Assembly: GCF_000411295.1 (NCBI RefSeq)
Contig: NZ_KE150421.1
Location: 2,418,329-2,482,328, forward strand
From: Paenisporosarcina sp. HGH0030
Lineage (GTDB): Bacteria > Bacillota > Bacilli > Bacillales_A > Planococcaceae
Direction of reading: 5' to 3'
Length of the DNA: 64,000 bases
Made by a program: the position numbers and the translations under genes. The notes beneath the pieces are model-generated. The model saw only the letters and a list, made by a program, of their open reading frames with translations, did not search any database and was not told the DNA's origin. Below are positions 33,777 to 42,130 of the stretch, piece after piece (the first letter of the stretch is position 1; each line of letters starts with the position of its first letter).

Positions 33777-35836
33777 TTCAAATTGTTTTTAGAATAGAAT
33801 TTAACAAAAAAAGTAGTGCCATCTAATCCAGTTTGAATTTCAATTTTCGCATTATGACGAGCAGCAATGGCGTAACAAATGCCTAACCCCAAGCCAGTGC
33901 CATTATCTTTGGTTGTATAGAATGGAGTACCCAGTTTCTCTAATATTTCTTGCCTGATACCTTCTCCTTGATCCCGCACTGCAAGAACCACACAATTTTC
34001 ATCTTCTATGTAGGTACTGATGGATAGCACTTTCCCTGTGCTCATCGCTTCTAAGCCGTTACGGTATAGGTTTATTACTAATTGCCGTATCTCATTACGA
34101 TTTAAAAGCAATTCTGGGATGTCTTTAGTATCGAATTGAATAAGTTTATTTTGATTAAATGTATCAATCTTTATTAAAGGTGAAATATCATAGATAATTG
34201 AATTTAAATCTAACATCTGTAAATCAGATGTCCTTGTATTTCCCATTGAAAGAAATTCAGTAATAATGGCATTGGCACGGTCAAGTTCTTCAATCATTAA
34301 ATTAAAGTGGTCATTATGTTTTTCAAATTCGTCCTCTTTTTTTAATAACTGTAAGAATCCTCGTACCGTTGTCATTGGATTTCTAATCTCATGGCTGATA
34401 CCTGCTGCCATTTGCCCTATTAATTCTAAGTTGGAAAACCTTCTCAGTTCATTTTCATATTTCTTTTTTTCCGATACATTTTTAAATAGGCAACAGATAC
34501 CCTCGTCATACGGGTAAGCCACTACTTCGTAACAATAATCTTCAGAGGTTGCGGGAATATCGAAATGTACAGGAACTCGCTCTAACATCGCACGATGAAA
34601 TTCTTTATACATGACGGTATCTATACTTTTCGGGAAGATCTCCCATATATTTTTGCCTAATACATCTTTTGCTGCTTTCTTTTGTGGTAGATATTGATGT
34701 TTATTTATGTAAATAAATTCCCATTCTTTATTCAAAGCAAAGAACCCATCCGTAATACTTTCAATAACACTTGTAACTTTTTCATTAGCAGCGGCTAGTT
34801 CCCTTGTTCGCTCTTCCACCATGTTTTCAAGTTTGTCCATATCTAACAAGTTTGAAAACGTAGGAGCTGTGGCATCAACTATAGATTGTGCCAGTTGAAT
34901 TTGGGATTCATCGTAACTGTGAGTTTTTCTCACCAAATCCACAACTGTTATTACCCCTAATACTTCTCCCATTGAAACCAATGGAATCATAAGCAGCCCC
35001 TTTATATCTTCACTTGGGATTTGAATTATATTTTTAGTTATAATAACCTCTTGGATCATGGCTTCATAGCTATGGTCCATTCTTATGTTATTAAGGGTTT
35101 CACTCCACTCTGCTTCCGTCCAATTACAGTCTTTACTTAACTTCGTTAATGTAATTGTTTTTTTTTCTAACGGTTCTAGGAGGTGGGCAGCAATATTTTT
35201 GCTATCTAAAATCTTTCCTAAGTAGAAAAAGCATTTATCGAGACTTTCCTGTATCGAGGAACACATCGATAAATCACGTGTAACATTAAGCAACAACTGC
35301 TTTTCGGCAATAAGGTTTTCCTTTTGTGTTAAATTATTCACGTTTTGAATTGCGACTGCAGCCATATTCACATAAGCTTCAACACTTTGAATTTCCGACT
35401 CTGTCAAGTTCATTGGTGTTCCATAATCAAATAAAAAAACTAGACCAAATAACTCTTTCTCAAATGAAATAGGCAGAACTAATAAGGATTTAATTTTGAA
35501 GGCTTCAACTGTTTTCGGATCCGGTCGATTATCTTTTGAGGTATCCGGGATGTGGATGGTTTTTTTAGTTTCAATCACTTCTTTGGCTAGTAAGTCTATT
35601 TCAGGATCAATTAGTTGCGTATCGAGCGCCATGCCATTCATGAGTTCAGGTTTTCCTGCAAATCCTCTAAATGTTCCATCTTTTTGAGGTAAATAAATAC
35701 CAACGGAATTACATTGAACAATCTCTTCAGATATTGCACTCGTTACACGCTGTAATACTTCACGTAGTTCTAACTTTGTATTTATTATTTTTGTTATATT
35801 TGCAAGCCTAGAATATCTTGTTTGTTCCATTAACAT
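33758..35836 (-). CDS. soluble GAF-GAF-PAS sensor histidine kinase
   Basis: 692 aa without membrane segments. GAF domain 1 lies at about 20-170, GAF domain 2 at about 190-340, then a coiled-coil linker (MVEERTRELAAANEKV) and a PAS domain at about 360-475. HisKA carries His482 in GISHEIRNPMTTVRGFLQL. The HATPase boxes are LYRNGLEAM, DQGEGI and DNGTGLGLG. The kinase core (HEIRNPxTTVRGFLQL) is of the sporulation-kinase type, so it could feed Spo0F, which is inference. Its last codons and stop are made of the att-like repeat at 33725-33776. This suggests that the gene end was fused to the repeat on insertion. Confidence 0.85.
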   Translation of the reverse strand: MLMEQTRYSRLANITKIINTKLELREVLQRVTSAISEEIVQCNSVGIYLPQKDGTFRGFAGKPELMNGMALDTQLIDPEIDLLAKEVIETKKTIHIPDTSKDNRPDPKTVEAFKIKSLLVLPISFEKELFGLVFLFDYGTPMNLTESEIQSVEAYVNMAAVAIQNVNNLTQKENLIAEKQLLLNVTRDLSMCSSIQESLDKCFFYLGKILDSKNIAAHLLEPLEKKTITLTKLSKDCNWTEAEWSETLNNIRMDHSYEAMIQEVIITKNIIQIPSEDIKGLLMIPLVSMGEVLGVITVVDLVRKTHSYDESQIQLAQSIVDATAPTFSNLLDMDKLENMVEERTRELAAANEKVTSVIESITDGFFALNKEWEFIYINKHQYLPQKKAAKDVLGKNIWEIFPKSIDTVMYKEFHRAMLERVPVHFDIPATSEDYCYEVVAYPYDEGICCLFKNVSEKKKYENELRRFSNLELIGQMAAGISHEIRNPMTTVRGFLQLLKKEDEFEKHNDHFNLMIEELDRANAIITEFLSMGNTRTSDLQMLDLNSIIYDISPLIKIDTFNQNKLIQFDTKDIPELLLNRNEIRQLVINLYRNGLEAMSTGKVLSISTYIEDENCVVLAVRDQGEGIRQEILEKLGTPFYTTKDNGTGLGLGICYAIAARHNAKIEIQTGLDGTTFFVKFYSKNNLNNPHLD

Positions 35837-35959
35837 TCACACAGTCTCCAATCAATTGGGTTAGCGTTTATTATTTACGTCTTAGTGATCTTTCAAAGGA
35901 AGGTATCCAAGTTGAAATAAAGAATACTATATTATTAATAAAAAAGATTCCATACTGAA

Positions 35960-36353
35960 TATCTTTTTACATGGGATAGGGATTTGGATTACTTATTTGA
36001 ACCGATTAATGAAAATGTATATGTACTAGCAATATGGGACACAAGTTGGAACTCTTATAACAACTGTTATTTTATTGTACAGGAAGTTGATAGATTTAGG
36101 TAAAAAGGAGCATTCCATATACCTTGAACAAGCTCTAAATAGAATAGGCAAATCACCAGAAGATGTTACTCTCATCTTAGCAACCCACGGTCATAAGGAT
36201 CATGTACAAGAAGCTACTATTTTTAAAAATGCTTCTTTTGAAGAACACGATGTATCCTCTCCGTCCCTTCCAAACGATAGCCTTATCCTGAAAACATTAT
36301 CGAATTGCATGAGTAATAGCCTTGTTTTTTGTTCGATAAAACTCTTTATTTGA
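35960..36353 (+). pseudogene. metallo-beta-lactamase-fold hydrolase remnant
   Basis: Two frames joined by a shift near 36075 give YLFEPINENVYVLAIWDTSW, NSYNNCYFIV, LIDLGKKEHSIYLEQALNRI and VTLILATHGHKDHVQEATIF. THGHKDH is the HxHxDH metal motif. No start codon is seen in frame, and the protein degenerates after the FKNA position, where family members continue for about 150 residues. This is the broken N-terminal part of a gene whose rest is missing. The 36075-36353 reading frame alone is not a real gene. Confidence 0.75.
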
Positions 36354-36690
36354 AATTGGTGTTGTTCCCTACGACCACATTAATTGGTAATTTCCAAACC
36401 AATATCGATTTCTTTAACATAGTAACTACTTCTTGGAGCCCTCCACATTCTCATTAAATATATATTCTTATTATTTCTTTTGATAAAAAAGTATTTATTA
36501 GAACGAGTGTCTACTCAAAACGAAATGTATGAGCATATACATATTGAATATCCAATAATTTGTTACGTTTTCGATGTTAAGAAGATAAGTGTAATTTTAT
36601 TACGCGAGACCATCATTTTCTTCCCTACTGAAGTTTAACCTCTCATTTTTTTGGAGAATAAAATGAATTCGATAAAGGAGGAATAGCAAA
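36354..36690. other. intergenic stretch without a recognisable gene
   Basis: AT-rich, with only short frames. It must contain the promoter of the SET-domain gene, but no convincing boxes are visible. Confidence 0.5.
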
Positions 36691-37290
36691 ATGATGCATC
36701 CGAATACCGAAATTCGGTATGTAAATGAGAAAGTAGGAATTGGAGTTTTTGCAACAAAATTAATTCCTAAAGGAACCATTGTCTGGATTAAAGATGATTT
36801 AGATATTGTTCTTGATGAGTCATATATTGAAAGTCTTGATGATGTTCGAAAAGAGTATATATATAAATACTCATATTTAGATAATGACGGCGAATATGTT
36901 CTCTCTTGTGATCACGCAAAGTATATTAACCATAGCTTCAATCCAAATATAGTAGATACAGTATATGATTTTGAGTTAGCTGCGAGAGACATTCAACCTG
37001 GCGAACAAATAACATGTGATTATGCTGCATTGGGTGAAGATGAAGATTTTGAATGTATACCTGAAGAAGGCACTTCAAGAACAAAAGTGACAGCAGATGA
37101 CTATCTAGTTTTATACGAAGAGTGGGATAAAATGGCAATAGAGGCGTTTAAGTATTTCAACAAGGTGGAACAACCTCTAAAACATATGATCAGTGAGCAA
37201 TATACCGATAAAGTAAATGCGGTTGCTAATGGAACCGAACCACTAGATTCAATCCTTACTTTATTTATCGATGATGATGATGAAGACTGA
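36691..37290 (+). CDS. SET-domain protein (putative protein lysine methyltransferase)
   Basis: 199 aa. SET motifs appear in order: the GIGVFATKLIPKGTIVW start (SAM site), NHSFNPN at about 76-82 (the NHSxxPN motif) and DIQPGEQITCDYA at about 96-108 (the ELxxDY motif with the catalytic Tyr). The C-terminal part is helical and ends in an acidic run (DDDDED). SET proteins transfer methyl groups from SAM to lysine. Bacterial members are scattered and their targets mostly unknown. A strong ribosome binding site (AAAGGAGGAATAGCAAA) precedes the ATG. The gene stands alone inside the rlmH-linked island. Confidence 0.85.
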   Translation: MMHPNTEIRYVNEKVGIGVFATKLIPKGTIVWIKDDLDIVLDESYIESLDDVRKEYIYKYSYLDNDGEYVLSCDHAKYINHSFNPNIVDTVYDFELAARDIQPGEQITCDYAALGEDEDFECIPEEGTSRTKVTADDYLVLYEEWDKMAIEAFKYFNKVEQPLKHMISEQYTDKVNAVANGTEPLDSILTLFIDDDDED

Positions 37291-37348
37291 GATTGAATTT
37301 TCGAAATTAGAATAACAGTTTTAAAGGCTTTAACAAAACACGACCTAA

Positions 37349-37516
37349 AAACAAATTTTTGAATGCTACTATCGAGTTACAAATACCAAAAACGTTCGCG
37401 GCACAGGTCTCGGCATGGCTATTTCTAGAGATATTATTGAGGCACACGGTGGAAATGTTATATTGTCGAGTAAAGTTGGCATCGGTACAACCGTGGAAAT
37501 TCGTTTAAGTGAGTAA
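37349..37516 (+). pseudogene. C-terminal fragment of a sensor histidine kinase
   Basis: The frame reads KQIFECYYRVTNTKNVRGTG, LGMAISRDIIEAHGGNVILS and SKVGIGTTVEIRLSE, then stop. This is the end of a HATPase domain, with the G2 box RGTGLGMAI. Nothing upstream continues it, so only the last 55 codons remain. Confidence 0.85.
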
Positions 37517-37522
37517 AAGATA

Positions 37523-37563
37523 AAAGGGCTATCTAGTTGGAAAAATAACTAAAAAAGCCCTTT
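37523..37563 (+). terminator. intrinsic terminator after the kinase fragment
   Basis: Stem AAAGGGCT / AGCCCTTT with a second inner stem (TAGTT / AACTA) and a TTTCTTATT tail. It probably belonged to the complete kinase gene. Confidence 0.65.
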
Positions 37564-37621
37564 CTTATTGAAAAAAACAGTCCAAGTAAAATAATTAAAC
37601 TGTTCCCTTTATTACTTCCTA

Positions 37622-37672
37622 AACCTCATTTACTTATGGTAAGATTCACCGTAGCAGGGCTAAATGAGGTTT
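37622..37672 (-). repeat. rlmH-end repeat, copy 2 (att-like)
   Basis: AACCTCATTTACTTATG is identical to the rlmH end. The following bases differ at a few positions (GTAAGATTCACCG against ATACGGTTCCCC). The inverted arm TAAATGAGGTTTATT follows, as in the copy at 33725-33776. It lies after the stop of the DUF4317 gene. Confidence 0.75.
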
Positions 37673-37722
37673 ATTCTCTTTTCCATTTTAGATAGCCGGC
37701 TGAAGGACCACCCAACTCTCTC

Positions 37723-38916
37723 CTACTCCAACAGCTCTTCCGGAAGCAGCTTAAATCCTTCAATCATCGTGTCTTCTTCCACCTCGATCAATAGACAGCG
37801 TTTGCCATTGTAATTGATCTGTTTGACATATCTCAAGTCTTGCGGGCTGATCGCAATATTCGCTACTTTCGTGCTGATTTTGATTGACTTGGACGCGTAG
37901 CTTGGAACGACATGGCTTGCTTTCATTTCATAGTTTTTGTCTTCAACCACCTGCTGAAAGGCCATTTCCACTTTTTCCGTACTCACATCTTTTACGCCGC
38001 TCGCCTTCAACACACGTGCAACCTCTATAGAATCCAAAGTAGGAGTACTCCCTACTTCGTCCTCACCCTCTTTTTCCACCAATAACATATTATTGATTTC
38101 ATCATATACACCGGCGAGGGTTTTCGAATTTACTTCATCACCAATTACTGCTTTGACAATTTCTTCAAACACCGCTTTATCTTCCTCGGCAGTCATGATT
38201 TCATTGCCGTTCAACACATTCTCGATAAACTGGAAATCTGGTTTATTCGCTTTGCTCGCAGCATAAAGGACGTGATTGATGTCTGCGGCGTTGTCCGTGA
38301 AGCTAGGGAACAGAAATCCACCAATTGGAGTGGCAAGTTTAATGACGGGATCAGCCAGCAGACTGGACTTAAACTCTTTCTCGACAAAATCAAACACCAG
38401 TGAACGTTTCGGCAGTTCGGTTTGATTCATGCTACTGAGGATAAAAGGAGTGGTATACACTTCATCTCGAGCGTCTATTTCCGTTTCATCGGGATGACGT
38501 TTCGTCGTTTTATAATAGTTTCCACGAATGAATGTGATGACTATGTCCTTTTCATATTGGCTATACTGAACCATCTTCAAGGCGATGCGTTGCATACCCG
38601 CTTTCCATTCCCCGACATCATCTGCATGAAGTCCCTCAAATAAAAGGTGCTGCGTATGGTCCGTTTGCCCCTCTCCTTGACGCTGGAACTTCACCTCAAA
38701 CAGCTTCACATCTAGTTTCCCACCTAAAACCTTTTTAAAGTTGGCAAGGAACAGCTCTTGTTGCTCCCGGTCCAGCAAGGAAAATGAGCGGCTCTCCTCA
38801 TGATAGATTTCACTGCTTTCTTGCTTGATATAAACGTTATAAATATCAGCTATTTTAAGCAAATCAGTATCCATCTTAAAGTGTTTGCGAATCTCTGCTA
38901 TATCCTTATTATTCAT
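37723..38916 (-). CDS. DUF4317-family protein
   Basis: 397 aa from the ATG at 38914-38916 (GGGAG lies about 12 nt upstream; a TTG four codons earlier is possible but too near the site). The sequence follows DUF4317. The N-terminus MNNKDIAEIRKHFKMDTDLLKIADIYNVYI and the block GKLDVKLFEVKF appear first. The middle is a VITFIRGNYYKTTKR domain, then PIGGFLFPSFTDNAADINHVLYAA. These are cytoplasmic proteins of unknown role found in many Firmicutes. It is a lone leftward gene inside the island. Confidence 0.8.
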   Translation of the reverse strand: MNNKDIAEIRKHFKMDTDLLKIADIYNVYIKQESSEIYHEESRSFSLLDREQQELFLANFKKVLGGKLDVKLFEVKFQRQGEGQTDHTQHLLFEGLHADDVGEWKAGMQRIALKMVQYSQYEKDIVITFIRGNYYKTTKRHPDETEIDARDEVYTTPFILSSMNQTELPKRSLVFDFVEKEFKSSLLADPVIKLATPIGGFLFPSFTDNAADINHVLYAASKANKPDFQFIENVLNGNEIMTAEEDKAVFEEIVKAVIGDEVNSKTLAGVYDEINNMLLVEKEGEDEVGSTPTLDSIEVARVLKASGVKDVSTEKVEMAFQQVVEDKNYEMKASHVVPSYASKSIKISTKVANIAISPQDLRYVKQINYNGKRCLLIEVEEDTMIEGFKLLPEELLE

Positions 38917-39057
38917 CTCTAATTCCAACTCCCTGGCAAGTAAGATCCGTGTTATCTACAAAAAAAGAGCATCCAAAGCTACAGTTTAGCTTCTGACACC
39001 CCTTTATTATAACAATATTTAAAATGAAGAAAGGAACACAGTCAATTTTGGATCGAG

Positions 39058-39120
39058 TGACTCCTGTGGGAGCAGCGTAGCGACGTGTCCAGTGAGGCCC
39101 GCGCGGAAAGCGTTTGCCTG
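39058..39120 (-). repeat. partial copy of the GC-rich interspersed repeat
   Basis: On the minus strand it contains ACGCTTTCCGCGCGGGCC and GCTCCCACAGGAGTCAC, the same kind of sequence as 12968-13155. Only part of the unit is present. Confidence 0.55.
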
Positions 39121-39130
39121 TTTCTGTCTC

Positions 39131-39192
39131 TGCATCGCTGTGCTAGCTTCGAGACATGAAAAGGCGTTGCATCGCTGCGCTAGCTTCGAAAC
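39131..39192 (+). repeat. two near-identical 25-bp direct repeats
   Basis: TGCATCGCTG(T/C)GCTAGCTTCGA(G/A)AC occurs at 39131-39155 and 39168-39192. The GC content is higher than in the neighbourhood. It directly adjoins the partial interspersed repeat. The wider gap 38917-39328 shows no gene. Confidence 0.75.
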
Positions 39193-39328
39193 CTAACGAG
39201 AACCATCCCCTGTTTCATAAGCATTCTTGCTTCATCAAACACAAGAAATGTCCCCGTGTCTCAGTCGTAATAATCTCAATTATTTAAAAGGAATTTTATA
39301 GTATATAATGGACATATAATAAAAAAGA

Positions 39329-39351
39329 GAGAAGTGTTGTAAGCACTTCTC
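39329..39351 (-). terminator. intrinsic terminator after the small basic peptide gene
   Basis: An 8-bp stem GAGAAGTG / CACTTCTC, followed by TCTTTTTTATT on the minus strand. Confidence 0.75.
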
Positions 39352-39371
39352 CCCATGTAACCTCTACCGTC

Positions 39372-39440
39372 AGGGTGGTGGTTGTCATTGTGGATTATTT
39401 ATGAGAACCACCCTTTTGCTTGCGACGGCGCAGGGTGGTT
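39372..39440 (-). promoter_or_regulatory. three complementary arms that allow alternative hairpins
   Basis: Plus-strand arms AGGGTGGT (39372-39379), AACCACCCT (39406-39414) and AGGGTGGTT (39432-39440). In the leftward transcript the middle arm can pair with either outer arm. One alternative overlaps the 3' end of the peptide reading frame; the other lies between its stop and the terminator at 39329-39351. Confidence 0.5.
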
Positions 39441-39547
39441 TTCTTGTCTTCTAGAACATTCTTCCGAAAAAAATATGCGCTTACTTCACGCAGAACTCCC
39501 TTCAGAACTTCTCTGAGAATTTCAAGAAATGTTTCCGTGATTATCAC
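39395..39547 (-). CDS. short basic peptide with a perfect SD but no clear start codon
   Basis: About 50 aa in frame: IITETFLEILREVLKGVLRE, then VSAYFFRKNVLEDKKTTLRR and RKQKGGSHK. It has an amphipathic helix followed by a very basic tail. The ribosome binding site AAAGGAGGTGATAA is perfect. In frame after it there are only GTG (inside the site), ATA, ATC and ACG. The GTG at 39545-39547 is given as a formal start; ATC at 39539-39541 would have better spacing. I recall similar short reading frames in other Bacillales genomes but cannot name a family. A type I toxin-like or leader peptide is possible. It is flanked by a terminator and alternative hairpins. Confidence 0.5.
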   Translation of the reverse strand: MIITETFLEILREVLKGVLREVSAYFFRKNVLEDKKTTLRRRKQKGGSHK

Positions 39548-39994
39548 CTCCTTTCCTAACAAAGGAAAAGAAGATTGACAACCCGGCAACCCCAACAATA
39601 TACAGCTAACAACTCCATTCTATCGTTTACTACCTATCTAAAAACCTATCAATCTTCGACAAATATCAGGGAGTGCCAGGAACGAATATTAGAACTTTCT
39701 AATTTCATCGACTGTCTTTCGATCTAATCGTTTAATAATTTTACGCTCTCCCGTTATACGATACGGAGGCAAAAAGAAAATAAAAAAGTTAGCTTTTTTA
39801 GTGATTAACAGTAATTCAATTGAGGCTCATGAGATACACCCTATAGAGCATTTCTTTGTAAAGAGGAATGTTTTTATTTTTGCCTTAATAACTTATTAAC
39901 AATAAAAACATTATAAAAATAAATAAAAATTTATTGTTTATCGATAAATAACATGTTAATATCTAAAAAACAATACTTATGAGAGGTGATTTTC
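39548..39994. other. intergenic stretch, possible gene remnant
   Basis: Mostly AT-rich. On the minus strand at about 39700-39810 a frame reads LLITKKANFFIFFLPPYRIT then GERKIIKRLDRKTVDEIRKF, which looks like the C-terminus of a lost gene. I cannot identify it. No other feature is seen. Confidence 0.3.
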
Positions 39995-40474
39995 ATGAAA
40001 CCTGAAACACTATTTTTAAAGTTAGCGGTTGTTCTTATGGGCTTTCCAGTTCTTGCTTTATGCATCTTTTTGGTACCTGAGTTAGGTAATATTGCAGCAA
40101 AATTGCTTCCAGAGTTTGATTTGATCAAATACCTCGTTACTATCGTTTTTGATGCATCGGCGATTCCCTTTTACTTTGCTTTGTATCAGGCTTTTAAACT
40201 TTTACGCTATATTGATAAAAATAAAGCTTTCTCGCAACTATCTGTATATTCTTTGCGGAATATCAAATTCTGTGCCATCACAATCAGTACCTTGCATGTG
40301 CTAGTCTTGCCACTCTTCTATCTCTTTGCGGATAAAGACGACGCCCCAGGTGTCATCTTTATCGGATTGTTTGTTCCTTTTGCTTCAATGATGATTGCAG
40401 TCTTTGCTGCTGTTCTTCAAAAGCTATTAAAAAATGCCATCGATATAAAATCAGAAAATGATTTAACGATATGA
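39995..40474 (+). CDS. DUF2975 membrane protein, YoaS-like
   Basis: 159 aa from the ATG at 39995 with GAGAGGTGATTTTC in front; the GTG three codons earlier lies in the ribosome binding site. It has four hydrophobic segments, and the block AFSQLSVYSLRNIKFCAITIS matches DUF2975. The stop is followed after 10 bp by the YozG-like regulator gene, as in the B. subtilis yoaS-yozG pair. The membrane protein and the small helix-turn-helix protein are thought to work as a unit, but their target is unknown. Confidence 0.82.
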   Translation: MKPETLFLKLAVVLMGFPVLALCIFLVPELGNIAAKLLPEFDLIKYLVTIVFDASAIPFYFALYQAFKLLRYIDKNKAFSQLSVYSLRNIKFCAITISTLHVLVLPLFYLFADKDDAPGVIFIGLFVPFASMMIAVFAAVLQKLLKNAIDIKSENDLTI

Positions 40475-40484
40475 GGTGAAACCA

Positions 40485-40706
40485 ATGGCTATTATAATCA
40501 ATATTGATGTGATGTTGGCTAAAAGGAAAATGAGCGTAACGGTACTTTCGGAGAAGGTTGGCATCACGATGGCGAATCTTTCAATATTGAAAAATGGAAA
40601 GGCAAAAGCGATTCGATTATCAACTCTAGAGGCGATTTGTAAATCATTAGAATGTCAGCCTGGAGATATTTTAGAATACAAAAGTGACGAAGACAGTCAA
40701 AGGTAA
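40485..40706 (+). CDS. small XRE-type regulator, YozG-like
   Basis: 73 aa from the ATG at 40485 with GAGGTGAAACCA in front. It reads MAIIINIDVMLAKRKMSVTV, LSEKVGITMANLSILKNGKA, KAIRLSTLEAICKSLECQPG and DILEY, a complete Cro/CI-type helix-turn-helix of the HTH_26 kind. It follows the DUF2975 gene by 10 bp and is translated from the same mRNA. It probably regulates this pair or the DUF4153 gene that starts 71 bp further on. Confidence 0.87.
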   Translation: MAIIINIDVMLAKRKMSVTVLSEKVGITMANLSILKNGKAKAIRLSTLEAICKSLECQPGDILEYKSDEDSQR

Positions 40707-40777
40707 GAGAGTTTGATTAATAAACATTGTTGAGGAAAGTAGGACTTAATATGACAATTATTAAGGGAGGTATAATC

Positions 40778-42025
40778 ATGGACAGTAACAATTTAATTAT
40801 TGAAAATATTGCTAATCCCCATGAGCTGGAGAGAATGTTTAGAAATGACCCCAAAGCCTTTAAAAAGTCATTCTCAGACGCATGGGAACAAAATCCTGAT
40901 TCTCAGGTTCTTGGCATTTGGTATGAAAGATTGCATTTCAAGGAGACGGCACATTCAGAAAAATCTTCCTTGCTTCAAAAAGGTTTCTTATTCATGGGCA
41001 TTTTAGCCATTCTGGCCGGGATAAGCACCAGAATCATTTTCCATTTTGTCGAACAAGAAGCAATTGCTCCAATTAACCTGGCTTTTGGTATTATTCCCTT
41101 TATTGCTGCCTATTTTGTTTACAATAATACTCCGAAAAAAAGTGTTATTTATTCCCTTGCAGCGTTGTTCCTAATTTCCGGGTTTTATCTTAATATGCTA
41201 CCATTAAATTATAAAGACAGTATTATCCTTGCTTATTTACACCTTCCCATATTCTTATGGGTATTGGTAGGGCTTGCATTTACAGGAAATGAATATTCAA
41301 AAGGCAGTACAAGATTAGCCTATATTAAATTTAATTTGGAATATTGTATTCTCTACGCCAGCATGGCAGTTAGCGGAATGGTGCTAGCGGCATTAACCAT
41401 GCAGTTATTTAGCTTTGTTGGCTTGGATATAGAAGAATTCTATTTTAGTAATATCGTTTTATTTGGTGCTGCCGCTCTCGCTATTGTGGCTGCATACCTG
41501 GTATCAATGAATCTTAATCTTGCTAAGAATATTACACCATATATAGCTAAAATTTTTAGTCCTCTTGTTCTGATCACATTGTTGGTCTATCTTATAACGG
41601 TTATATGGGTCGGAAAAAATCCATTCTTGGACCGCAATTTCCTGATAGCCTTCAACGGAATACTCCTTGGTGTATTGGCCGTTACCATATTTTCTATTAC
41701 CGAAAGCGACTCAGACGAGAAAAAGAACATTTCAGATTATATAAATTTTTCCTTAATTGTTCTTGCGCTTATCATTGACAGTGTGGCTTTGTCAGCCATC
41801 GTGTTCAGACTTTCTTCTTATGGGATTACACCAAACAGACTTGCTGTTTTAGGTGTAAACATACTTATCTGGGGAAATCTTATTTGGATTATGGTCTCAT
41901 ATATGCGTTTTCTACAAAACAAGACCGGACCTTCACCCATCCAAGATGCGGTCACTAAGTATTTGCCAGTTTACGGACTTTGGGCGGCTTTCGTTACATT
42001 TACTTTTCCTTTCTTTTTTAATTAG
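40778..42025 (+). CDS. DUF4153-like polytopic membrane protein
   Basis: 415 aa from the ATG at 40778-40780, selected because GGGAGG is 8 nt upstream. A soluble N-terminal part of about 70 residues (NPHELERMFRNDPKAFKKSF) precedes about ten membrane segments. The C-terminal SALSAIVFRLSSYG-like block (here DSVALSAIVFRLSSYGITPN, then RLAVLGVNILIWGNLIWI) fits DUF4153. Family function is unknown. It follows the YoaS/YozG-like pair on the same strand and ends at a strong terminator. The pair may control it. Confidence 0.75.
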   Translation: MDSNNLIIENIANPHELERMFRNDPKAFKKSFSDAWEQNPDSQVLGIWYERLHFKETAHSEKSSLLQKGFLFMGILAILAGISTRIIFHFVEQEAIAPINLAFGIIPFIAAYFVYNNTPKKSVIYSLAALFLISGFYLNMLPLNYKDSIILAYLHLPIFLWVLVGLAFTGNEYSKGSTRLAYIKFNLEYCILYASMAVSGMVLAALTMQLFSFVGLDIEEFYFSNIVLFGAAALAIVAAYLVSMNLNLAKNITPYIAKIFSPLVLITLLVYLITVIWVGKNPFLDRNFLIAFNGILLGVLAVTIFSITESDSDEKKNISDYINFSLIVLALIIDSVALSAIVFRLSSYGITPNRLAVLGVNILIWGNLIWIMVSYMRFLQNKTGPSPIQDAVTKYLPVYGLWAAFVTFTFPFFFN

Positions 42026-42069
42026 AAAGGCTATATTAATGTAACGGATGTTGATCTTCCTTATAAACA

Positions 42070-42111
42070 CCAAAAATGAAAAAGTTATACTCATAACTTT
42101 TTCATTTTTGG
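42070..42111. terminator. strong bidirectional terminator between the island and rlmH
   Basis: Perfect 19-bp stem (CCAAAAATGAAAAAGTTAT with its complement) around ACTC. The plus-strand tail is CTTTTTATTTTT. It ends the DUF4153 gene and can also stop transcripts from rlmH. Confidence 0.9.
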
Positions 42112-42130
42112 CTTTTTATTTTTCTAAAAA

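Noticed and set aside
36075-36353. 92-aa plus-strand gene with a THGHKDH motif
   Set aside because: Homologous sequence continues upstream in another frame and the C-terminal part is missing, so it was called a pseudogene rather than a gene.
33725-37672. Explaining the rlmH-end repeats simply as hairpin terminators
   Set aside because: Copies 2 and 3 do carry inverted arms near gene ends. However, the exact 26-bp match to rlmH includes coding bases for EPYHK, and the rlmH copy has no second arm, so a shared terminator alone does not explain it. It remains the main alternative.
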